Source of the DNA: Limnomonas spitsbergensis
Lineage: Eukaryota; Chlorophyta; Chlorophyceae; Chlamydomonadales
Assembly: GCA_037349105.1 (NCBI GenBank)
Contig: JAYJMM010000116.1
Span: 4,898,001-4,962,000, forward strand
Direction: 5' to 3'
Length of the DNA: 64,000 nucleotides
Part shown: positions 55,129 to 64,000 of the stretch, one piece after another
Numbering within the stretch: the first letter of the stretch is position 1
Layout: each line of letters opens with the position of its first letter
Notes under the pieces: model-generated
Told to the model about the DNA's origin: nothing
The model's database searches: none
What the model saw: only the letters and a program-made list of their open reading frames with translations
Program-made: the position numbers and the translations under genes

Positions 55129-57718
55129 GGGAGAGGACGGCAGTGGCGATGCCCCGTTTTAGGAGTCGGCAGCCTTGAGATCTGCAAGGCTGCTTTGCTG
55201 CGTGGATCGCAATGGTGAGATACGGTTTGAACTGGTCATCCTGTGAACAAAAAGGTTTTTGATTGCGGTGGACATCTTGCTGTCAAGAGGACCAGACCAC
55301 GCAACGACGCATATAAGGTATGTGCGACGCAAGACTTACAGAAGACCGCGAAAAAGAGAGCTGTGCGCGTGAGTATCAAATGCGTCGTGGTGGGTAGATC
55401 AAATAGCTTTCCGCCCGAGGCGGGTGGCAACAGCAGCAGACAGGGCTCCACTAGGACGTGGTCGCTTACTTCGCCAGGTCTATCAGCATCCTACCAGCCA
55501 TGTATTGTGTTTGAATACCGCAACAGTAGTCGTCTTCTAAAAACAGCCTTCGATAATTATCAAATCACGGGCAGGTGTCCAAGCTGACACGCATTAGTGC
55601 AAGTTGGGGCCTCGTCCACTGCCTGGATGAATGTGGCATTACACGAGTTGAGACACGCTGCAGCGGCTGCAGTCTGATTTGTTGCCCTCGGGGAGGAACA
55701 CCTAATTCTGTCATGGCAATTGCGCGGGTTGCCCGCGCAATCTGTACGAGTGATTCGTACAAGACACGCACGCAGCAGTGTCAGTAAGTCACTCTGGCCT
55801 GTCCCCTACTGTTATGGCAATGTGCTCCTCAGGCACCAGTGTAAGTGTTGTTATTCTGACGGCCCATTCGAAACAGTGGCAAAGCATTGCATATTGAACG
55901 TGGCAAAATAAGAGTGATAATATAAACTGCCAACTGGCAAGACATGGCAGAATTGTAGCAGCCTTGAACATCGGGTGCGAGCTAAAACGGTGGCAGAAAA
56001 GATTAACACCGTGACAAAAACAGCAGGCATGCACAGTGAAAAACACATAAGTGCTACTTGCGTGTTTGCAGTGGACAATGGACAAGGTAGAACAGCTGCA
56101 ACAGACATGCAAGGTCCATGCATGGCGGTGGCCTGAAACCGTCAAAATAAAGAGCATGTATGATTGCATTTGCCATGTCCGCTGACACTTGGCAGGTTAT
56201 CGGTAGTCACGTTACTGCGTCACTCTGGCCTTTCGACGTATGAATGTTTCGCGGCGATCACATCCGTCGTTGCCATGCTGCATCAGTGTAACCAAATGGC
56301 ATGTTAAAAGCAGTAACTTACATGTCGCCGGATCGAGTCGGCATCCTTTACTACTCGCTTCCGTCTTATGACTAACATTTGCCAGCCCGCGCCTCGTCCA
56401 ATTTTGATGCTGAGGTCCCGATGCAGAGATAAATGCTTTGCATTGGATGCCCGACTGTAAAACCACCGAGTGCTGGTGAAACGTGTTTCATGATCGACAG
56501 CGGCGCCAAGCAATATTAATCCCGCACTTCTGCATCCAACCACCCTCGACTGTAGACATATGCGGTCGACATACCGGGTATGTACGGAACGACATGAAGG
56601 TCAGTAATCCGAGAAGTTCTGGCGTTTCTGTAACATTGGGTGGATTTAGCAAGCCATGCGAAGATGATATTGAAATAACGCTCTACCAATCGCATCATCT
56701 GCCGTCGCCATCGATACATACGCCACATGGAAATCAATCATGTCTCTGCTGTCATAGACGCACGGCATGACACGAACACGCACCGTTATGTGTGAACACC
56801 TGTTAATTTCAAGCCACAGCCATGACTGAAAGTGAAAGCCCCGTGGTTTGACAGCTGACAACCAAGCGTCATTAGTAAAGTGTGAATCAAGGGGGACGGT
56901 CATGCTCTCAGTTGGATTGCCAAGGATAATTTGAAGTTATCTGCCCAGTTCAGATTTTTTATGCATGAGCTGTCCCAGCGTAACCGCTTATCGGTCGGCC
57001 ACCCTCCCTGTTCTCTCGTCTGATGATGAGGGTCACCCGGACACCTAGGCTGTTTCGATTGACATTGCGCCTCAGCACAGATTCTAGGGGGTGATGAGGC
57101 GACCCGTATCACTTCGCAAAGTCCAAGCAAAAGCTATCGTAATTGGCTCATGCACCTATGCTCTCTCGTCTCTCCAATCAGCTACAACCACCCATCATCC
57201 CATCTACAGTTTCCAATTTTCCATCTGACTGAAGCGCCTAAAAGATTTTAATCTTGAAGCCTGGGCGCTTCTGGGTCATCCCGAAGCTGCCAAACCCAAT
57301 TTGTGTGCACAGCCTCAAGCTTACGCGGTAAGGTGACACAGTCTGGTAAATATTGTTTGGCAGTATAAGTAGCCAATCGTCGTGTTACGTGAATATCAGG
57401 GCTCATCTTCCAAGCACGTACAGTACACACATCCGCACATGTAGGCATGGACGCCCTCTTTCCCAGTTTCCTGCGGTAGAAGCGAGGCACCCAAATGCAA
57501 CACAGCAACGAAATGCGACTGCTGCACATGACATACTATTTCCAGAAATGTACCTGCATGGCTGGCTGCATGAACGCTCCATGTTGCCTGAAATCTTCCT
57601 GAAGCAATGCATCCTAGAATGATCCCTGGCATGCTAAAAGTATCCATGCGGGATGGGAATTGATGGAGACAGTACTGGCCTCGCATGCCAATTGCAAACA
57701 CTGGCAGACAGATCCGGG
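55129..57718. other. Intergenic, no gene seen; two adjacent hairpins
   Basis: Shadow ORFs only. At 55719-55741 ATTGCGCGGG-TTG-CCCGCGCAAT is a perfect 10-bp stem. Three bases on, GTACGA-GTGAT-TCGTAC (55744-55760) is a second stem. They do not fold as a tRNA. Confidence 0.5.
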
Positions 57719-60700
57719 CTAGTAGCACAACTCTGGAGGCGGCGGGTCATCGGGGATCTGCAGATCAGAAGTGGGAGTGGAACATAAGAAGACAGTGGGA
57801 CCTCATACAAATGTTAAATGCACACCCATGAAGACAACAGGAGGTAAAAACATGATTCACATGAGCTCTTCATGAAAGCTAGGAACATGCTAGCAAGCGC
57901 CAGATACATTGTGCAGCATGGCATGCCCACAGCAGGACGGACAAAAAAGCTAGGAACACGCTAGCATGCCCCAGATATGTAGTGCAATATGGCATACCCA
58001 CAGCAGGGCCGACAAGCAACCACAACAGGCATGGCCTGACCCTGAATCCTGACCCTGAATGTGGATGGATGCAGGCGATGGTCGCAAGCGCAAGTTAACA
58101 GCGGGACCTAGCCAACAGTGCGCCTGCACCCCTTGCCTCTTGCACCCAGCCTCTTATTCGCACCTTGCCGCGTTGAAAGGAGGGTGCCTTGAACGCCTGC
58201 AGCTGCTCCTCCAAGGTTGACATTGAGGCGGAGGGTGGAGGCACACTTCCGCCGCCTGATGAGACCGGCATCGCGATGCCGCTACTCGCCAGGGACCTCA
58301 CTGAAGCAGCAGCTGCAGCAGTCAGAGGCCACGCTCCCGGCGCTGCACCAAAGGGCATCGCGGGCGCAGACACCGCCGGCGCTGGGTTGCCAAACAGTGC
58401 AGCAGAGGAGAGCATGTCGGTCTGGCCAGACGCACCACCAGGCCGCCGCTGCTGCTGCTGCTGCTGCTGCAACCCACTGCCGAACGTAGTTGTGCTCCCA
58501 GAAGTCAGCCCCGATCCCCAGGCAAGGGCAGGCACCTGCGGGAAGCAGGCACTATTGGCTTGCTGCACGAGTATGCAAGATCAGAGGAGATGTCTAGCGG
58601 GAGCCAGAGATCAACAAATTTCCGTGCCGGCAGCTTTCTTTGATTTCCCTCCATCCCGCAGAAAACTACTGACCTACACCTCATCCTGTCCTAGCAGTAC
58701 CCTCAACAAGGCCAGCCACCCAAGGATTGAGTGGCGGCATCACCACACAGCAGGCAACGCACACTAGACCCACCTTTCCAAAACCAGTGGAGGCTGCAGC
58801 GGCGCCCCCGAAGGGCCCCGGCATGGCAGAGGCAGCTTGTCCAAAGCCCACCCCAGGCTGCTGCCCCCCAAATCCGGCAGCCTGCTGCTGCTGCTGCTGC
58901 CCGAATGCGCCTTGAGCAGACGGCAGTCCGGTCCCAAACACAGTCCGTTTTGGAGCTGCTGCCGGCTGCTGCCCAAACGGGGAAGGGGCAGCCGGGGCAG
59001 ACTGAAATCCCGTGCCGGCTCCAAGACCACCAGCCTGACCCCCACCAAGTGGTTGCTGTTGCTGCTGTTGCTGCTGCTGACCAAGACCGGTACCAAAGAC
59101 TACTTTGGGCCTGCCGGCCTCAGGGGCTTGAGGCATCTGCGCGCTGGCGCCGCCTGACGGGCCTGCTGCATTGACAATGGAGTCTACCCAGGCATTGGGT
59201 TCTCGTATGGGATCTCCGCCCATGGACGGCAACCTCTGGCCCGCGTCGGTGGCCTTAGGAGTAGGCAGGCAGACAGGGAGGCAGGCGGGTAGGTAGGCAG
59301 GCGGGCTGGCAGGCAGGCAGGAGGGTAGAATTGAGGCCAGGGGCACCAGCTCGAGAGGCATACAGGGTCGGCCAATGGGGACGGAATACGCAGTTTGTTT
59401 TGCAGCCATCAAGCTTTATTACTTCCTCTTGCACTCTTGAGCTTAGCTTAGCGGTCCCCAAGTTCTGATGGAGCTCTCAAATTGCTGAGCACAATGCTTC
59501 ACACTGCTTTCCCGCATGCCTGAGTCCCCTAGGACAATGCGTCCCTCAGATCCATTCAAATCCACGCAAGTGGCTCCAGAACGCAAGTGGCTCCAGAACG
59601 CAAGTGGCTCTAAAACGCAAGTGGCTCCAGAACGCACCTTCTTCAGTGCACGCAGCTCCCGATCCTTAGCCAAAATCGCCTGCCTGAATTCCTCCGCAGC
59701 TTGGTGGTCGGACTTGCCAAGGACCGATCGGTCCTGAAACAGGGGACAGCGGGAGGGTGTGGGGACTCGGGGAGGGGGAGGCTCAGATCCACAGCAGCGT
59801 CCCAAACAGTGACAGCACACAAACTGTGATAGCACTTGCTTGGAGCTTGATGTGGCAATGGTGCCCTCCGGGCCGTCCATGCAAACAAGACTGCATTACA
59901 GCTGCCTGTTTAGCCAGCATGCCTGAATCTTGCCTGGGAGTCCTGTCCCTGTCAACTGCCTCGATCCACTCACCTGCCTTGTCCCATTCACCTGCCCCGT
60001 CCCTCTCTCCTGTTCCGTCCCACACTCCTATCCAATTCAACCCACCTGCATGTGCTTCCATCGCGCCTCCTCAACGCTGACATCTCCATGAAGGTCGTTT
60101 GGCTCCTCTCTCTGGTGGCCGTAACAACTCAGCTTCCATAACGGCATCTCATCTCTGAAGTCCTTCGAGACGACCTGACGTGGATCCTCTGATACCGCAG
60201 GTGTGCCCACACCTGCTGGGCCCCGCGCACTGCTGCTGCGTAGGTCATTCGAGGAGGGCCAGAGGGCCAGACCGTGGTGAGGTCCCAGGCAAGTCGCAAA
60301 CGTGCGACTAGCACTGCCTATGTCAATTGAATGTGAATGTGAAAGGAAAGCACTGAGCGCACGGAAACCAACCTGAGGGCTTGGAACTGATTCACATTGT
60401 TACCTGCACAAGAAGAAATGTAAATGGTCACACCAAGAGCCCCATGCAGAAGAAGGTCCATCTTATTTGAGGGACCCTTGTCTCTCGTGTCTCGCATGAG
60501 CAGTGCCGGAAGCGTTGCTCCTTAAATCATGACAGGGCGCACCTCCGCCACCTCTGCCTCCGCCCTGGTTGCTCTTTCCTCCTTGGCCCTGCACCAAGTT
60601 CAAGGCGCAGCTGCAGCTATCAGGACTTTGCTGGAATCCTGACTCCTGGTGCATGTTTCTTCCTCCATGTGGGCCATCCGTGTCCTAGGCATGCGGAATA

Positions 60701-61044
60701 CCTGCTGGAATCCTGATGCATTGGGTCATGTGCGCTCCTCCATGCGAACCATGTGAGCCGCACATGTTCTGGCCTTCTGGAAAAGTGGAATGACTGATGG
60801 AAGCCTGGCACCTAATGCAGTGATGCCATGTGTGTTCCTCCATGTGAGCCATGTGAGCTATGCATGGGCAAGGAATACCCCTCACTTGCCTGAGGATTTA
60901 ATCCACTGCCCCATCCGCCGCTAGATTGCCCCTGCAGCAGAGAGATTCATCAGCGATCTGGGGACCCAACTGTGATCAGCAAGGAGCATGCCTGTGCCTG
61001 GTTGCCTCCACGCCCTGCATTTCCTCCACGATTCACGCCTCCAC
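57719..61044 (-). CDS. NUP42: NUP42/CG1-like FG nucleoporin, 5' end unresolved
   Basis: Nine phase-consistent exons in transcript order: 61044-60992, 60931-60890, 60588-60543, 60403-60373, 60235-60046, 59733-59638, 59235-58774, 58535-58164, 57757-57719. They encode 442 residues plus an unseen start. Early exons are Gly/Arg/Gln-rich. The fifth has VSKDFRDEMPLWKLSCYGH, matching the conserved D-F-x-x-E-x-P-x-W-K-L-x-C-Y-G-H block of plant CCCH-type NUP42 homologues. The next two large exons are FG-repeat rich (VFGTGL, SPFGQQ, AGFGGQ, TGFGK, LFGNPA) with poly-Gln. The end FQRGK then IPDDPPPPELCY is the family's C-terminal GK-IP-PPP-EL motif, which in animals and yeast binds the mRNA-export helicase (DBP5/GLE1 side of the pore). 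The expected N-terminal CCCH finger was not found and may lie in an exon upstream of 61044. Two introns look like GC-AG. Confidence 0.88.
59574..59640 (+). repeat. 17-bp repeat at a NUP42 donor, 4 copies
   Basis: Units of AACGCAAGTGGCTCCAG run up to the donor of exon 59733-59638. In the transcript sense, the intron start GTGCGTTCTGGAGCCACTT is reiterated as GCGTTCTGGAGCCACTT. Confidence 0.9.
60650..60889 (+). repeat. Imperfect repeat, 2-3 copies, NUP42 intron
   Basis: Shared blocks CCTCCATGTGAGCCATGTGAG and GGAATACC recur with divergence. In transcript sense one copy starts with the GC donor (CAG|GCAAGT) and GGTATTCC. Another has CAG|GTATTCC, a GT-containing junction look-alike. Confidence 0.65.
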
Positions 61045-62295
61045 CTGCCGTAAATGTTCAAAAAATAACGACGGCGCTGGGAGTGGAGAGAAGAAATAGC
61101 GTACCCCACTGAATTCCCGTCATTCAATTCACAAGCGGCCGGGAAATATCTGCTGAATCCTGATATGGGTCGACTTTTGCGCACGGAAGCTTAGAGAATA
61201 GCAAATGGCCATGTGATATTTTGACTTGATGAGCCAAACTTCGAGCTCGGGAGCGGGAAGAGCACATACACGATTCCGTACATCCCCGGAAAACCTAAAG
61301 CTTCTAGCCCCTGCCCCTGGTATGACCTCTCTGGGTGTGACGGAACCCCTGCTCCGAGACCAAAGGGTATACGTCACCAGGACCGAACCAGGCTAAATAG
61401 CAGGCCATCACGATTTAGGCACCTTCGGCCGGCGAGAAACAGGAAGAACAGACGACCAGCAAACACCCATTCGGTCGCACGAACTCATGCGTGCGCGGAA
61501 GTCATGAAAACTGCAAAACGGCACCCACACGTAGAAACGCGGCTATCCACCTCTGCGCCCCAATGCATTGTAGTTTAGATAACCACGCTGTGAGTGTGCT
61601 TTATACCAAAGCTTAATAATTCATTGTAGGCCCCGACCCTTGCAACATTAGTTCCCGGGAATAAAACACACATCGTGGTTATCTAAACTACAATGCATTC
61701 ACGTGTGGTAGATCATGTAGGGTGTCAGTGAAAGGTGTGTACCGTATGCACATATGGAAGTTGCAATAGCTTTGATATATATATACCGACTACATATACC
61801 TGCATTGCAGAACATTGATGGTGCGTAAGAGGGCGTTATGGCTGAGATTACTCTTTCGTGTGCTGCCTGATGCCTGGTACCATACGTGTGGTTGTTTTTG
61901 CAATCATGCGGAAAATGGCTAAAATGGATATTTGATGGCATGAAAGCTTGTGTGAATCCAAGGGGAATTATCTAGATAATGAGGGTCAATGCAGCACCGT
62001 TCGTGTGAGCCAGAGGTGCCTTTGATGTGAGCTACGTAACACAAAGAAACAGACCAGGTTAAATCTGCGCTTGATGGGGGTTGACCCCCCGGTGGTATCA
62101 CACTAGATAGCGTGAGCAACTTCGGTGGTATCACACTAGATAGGGTGAGCAACTTCGGTGCCAAACCAAGGGAGAAGTTGGTAGAAGTTGCTAGCAACCT
62201 CTGGACAATATTCAAACCTCAGCAAACGCAGTCTTCTGCATTTTTACTGTCGTCTGCACTTCCAATATATTCCACAATGAAATTATAACGGGACC
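61045..62295. other. Region between divergent genes; no gene seen apart from short repeats
   Basis: Probably contains the unseen first exon(s) of the minus-strand NUP42-like gene and the promoter of the plus-strand gene at 62296. A 33-bp direct duplication (GGTGGTATCACACTAGATAG ... GAGCAACTTC) lies at about 62089-62161. Confidence 0.45.
61563..61698. mobile_element. 136-bp MITE candidate
   Basis: A perfect 25-bp inverted repeat (ATGCATTGTAGTTTAGATAA then CCACG, and its complement) closes an 86-bp loop. ATGCAT is itself palindromic, so it may be the target duplication, leaving a 19-bp terminal repeat starting TGTAGTTTAG. Confidence 0.8.
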
Positions 62296-63467
62296 ATGAC
62301 ATTCGGCAGACTGTCCTACACCTCTTCAGATAAAGGAGGGGCACCTGTGCGTTCTCTGTCCCTGGAATTGAGGGGTGCAGTAATATACAACCTTGAATTA
62401 GGGGTGGGCTACGTGGAGCAACCTCGCACAAAGCAAGACCTGGACTTGGCGCTTCTCGACATTCGTTCCGCGCTGCTGTCTCCGTGGAAGAGGGACAAGC
62501 ATGGTATCCATGGGCCGAAGCCCGTCTCTAAGTACCTGTCCAACGGCGAGTTCACATTCGAGCTAGCCCAGCAGATGACGAGCAGGGACAAGTCGACGAC
62601 CGCCTGGGACGAAGCCCTGCAGTTCTACAGGCTAGTGGTACGAATGCTTTGAGTGATGCATCAGACATGTCCCTTTCCATGCATTCTCCCATGTAGTGGT
62701 CCATTTTCTAGTCAATGTCTTCCAGTGGTCAATGTCTTCCAGTTTTTCATGCCCTGACCTGCCCTGACCTGCCCTGACCCTCCATGCTGCTCATTATGCT
62801 GCTCAGATTTGGGACCCCTGGCTGTGGACAGACAAACATCCTCACCATCTGTGCCCGGTGGAGGATTGCAAGGCTCCCCTGCACAGCAATGGGGACTGCA
62901 TGAGCACCAAGCTACTGAAAGGGCTAGGTGGTGAAGACAAGGATGCTTTCCTGATGACCAGGCGCTGGGAGTGCCAGGACCCCCATGGTGTCCATGCCAG
63001 GTTCAAGCAGCTAAAGCAGCCCATGCCGGAGAAAAACTACCTCGACACTGATGCCTGCATGCGAGCACAGCTGCCAAGTGATGTGAAAGAGAGGTAGGAA
63101 GTCTTGATTTCAGAGTGGATAACAACGTGTTATGGGCATTGGGGTGCGGTTGCACGCATGAGCTTGTCACGTGTGCAAATGTCAGGTGAATAGACAGCAT
63201 TTGAACATGCTCATTGCAGAACCAATGAATGTATTGAATGTCAGATAAACATATCAGCATTGTCAACCCTGGTTGCATGCCCTTTTCACACTCTCATGTG
63301 TCCTGGCCTGTAGGTATCCATTCAAGCAGTACCAAACTGCTGGCGGTGTCCTCACGGATGGAGCAGCTCTGTATTATTCAACTGGCTCTGGCAACGGCGT
63401 GTCAACCACCCACCTGACTGACACCCGAATGACATGCGGAGCCGGAGCTGGGCTGCAGTCAGAGTAG
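62296..63467 (+). CDS. Zinc-finger protein, possibly transposon-derived
   Basis: Three phase-consistent exons (62296-62634, 62807-63093, 63314-63467) give 259 aa from an ATG to a stop. Exon 2 begins IWDPWLWTDKHPHHLCPVED and has CKAPLHSNGDC, then RRWECQDPHG, a cysteine pattern like a zinc ribbon. It is followed by YLDTDACMRAQLPSDVKERY and FKQYQTAGGVLTDGAALYY. The order of Cys-rich module, aromatic segment and LP-x-x-V-x-x-RYPF recalls the N-terminal part of transposases of the KDZ class (Kyakuja-Dileera-Zisupton), but that is from general resemblance only. Coding-like sequence resumes at 63843, so the stop at 63467 may not be the gene's end. Confidence 0.5.
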
Positions 63468-63842
63468 AGCACGCTGAGAGGACGTCTGCTCTTTCAAAGC
63501 AGTCCATGATTCAGAAACCAATGGTGAGGCTAACACATATCCTGGACTTCATAGCCATAAATGTCTATTTGTCTCACAACTTGCCTTTGTCAAGATAGTC
63601 CAATGTTCCAGAAGCATGGTCAACTGGCATGCAGTAAAGCCATTTTAGGGATGACCATGCACTGATCCAGGCCTCCTCATTTTTAGGTTAGCTCCTGCCT
63701 ATACAATCGATTTAGGGATTACCATGCACTGATCCAGGCCTCCTCATTTTGTTAGGGATATAGCTCATGTCTATACCATTTGTTTAGGGATCACCATGCA
63801 CTGCCCAAGGCTAGCTCCTGTTAAATCCCCTTTTTGGACAAG
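63468..63842 (+). repeat. About 70-bp direct repeat, 3 copies, in a non-coding gap
   Basis: Copies near 63646, 63712 and 63784 share TTTAGGGATNACCATGCACT and GATCCAGGCCTCCTCATTTT with a GCTCMTGYCTATAC tail; the third is truncated. The rest of the gap shows nothing. Confidence 0.85.
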
Positions 63843-64000
63843 TTGGCCCCCCAATGCCCCAAGAACTGCTTGACTTGGGCAGGCACAACAGCACATATGT
63901 GGCAGCAGCTCATGCAGCGGCCTGGATCTGCTGCCACCCCCCTGTCTCAGCTGCTGATGTCTGCTGGAGCCCACAACAACATGCACCAGCATGGAGGTGC
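63843..64000 (+). CDS. Partial exon running off the window
   Basis: An open frame with coding-like composition (LAPQCPKNCLTWAGTTAHMW, then QQLMQRPGSAATPLSQLL) follows a possible acceptor (GGACAAG at 63836-63842) and continues past the end of the window. It has the same orientation as the 62296 gene and is probably its next exon. The Cys-x3-Cys and Trp residues hint at a further zinc-binding segment. Confidence 0.45.
   Translation, partial: MAPQCPKNCLTWAGTTAHMWQQLMQRPGSAATPLSQLLMSAGAHNNMHQHGG

Noticed and set aside
55243..55587. 114-codon plus-strand ORF as a gene divergent from the Gln-rich gene
   Set aside because: No motif, no supporting splice-linked exon, and composition typical of shadow ORFs here.
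58189..59174. Plus-strand ORFs rich in Ala and Leu runs
   Set aside because: Antisense to the FG-repeat exons; the runs are the complement of CAG/CTG poly-Gln codons.

Overview
The window reads as nuclear DNA of a green alga. The protein genes are closest in kind to plant-lineage versions (cullin-1, TFIIF beta, a plant-type NUP42-like nucleoporin). They are split into many short GC-rich exons with GT-AG and some GC-AG introns, and several introns carry repeats with TTTAGGG-like (plant-type telomere) motifs. The very repeat-rich, roughly balanced base composition would suit a large-genome prasinophyte, but that is a guess; no species marker is visible.

Layout. 1-14.9 kb is a repeat desert: a 23-bp minisatellite, a decayed non-LTR-type reverse-transcriptase tail, an exact 90-copy 14-bp array, then one 54-bp satellite block (about 4.12-14.35 kb) split by two transposons. 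These are a 1,046-bp non-autonomous hAT element (perfect 12-bp ends, 8-bp target duplication) and a 5,532-bp Ty3/gypsy chromovirus whose two 393-bp LTRs differ at one base. 14.9-18.9 kb holds a second short hAT element, foldbacks, a broken gene-like stretch and an AT-rich hairpin-rich island.

18.9-61 kb is genic: TFIIF beta (+, 18920-23844, 8 exons, 275 aa); a long coiled-coil protein with UVR-like motifs (-, 25237-33231, 8 exons, perhaps one more at 35.6-35.9 kb); a hypothetical ORF (-, 36852-37268) divergent from cullin-1 (+, 37528-49799, 17 exons, 746 aa); a Gln-rich protein (-, 51454-55128, 3' end unresolved); and a NUP42/CG1-like FG nucleoporin (-, 57719-61044, 5' end unresolved). At 62.3-64 kb is a gene that may derive from a transposon. 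Exon models were built by hand from splice sites, phase and family motifs; phases close in all of them.

Most notable pattern: in at least four of these genes the introns contain tandem copies of the neighbouring exon-intron junction, i.e. the last or first stretch of an exon plus its splice site, repeated and decayed. Cullin-1 exon 7 is the clearest case: about nine further copies of its 3' end and donor lie downstream, and two copies of its 5' end lie upstream. A second notable feature is a piece of organelle-type large-subunit rRNA directly upstream of the 3' splice site of the coiled-coil gene. The genes serve unrelated core functions (transcription initiation, SCF ubiquitin ligation, nuclear pore) and show no operon-like linkage.
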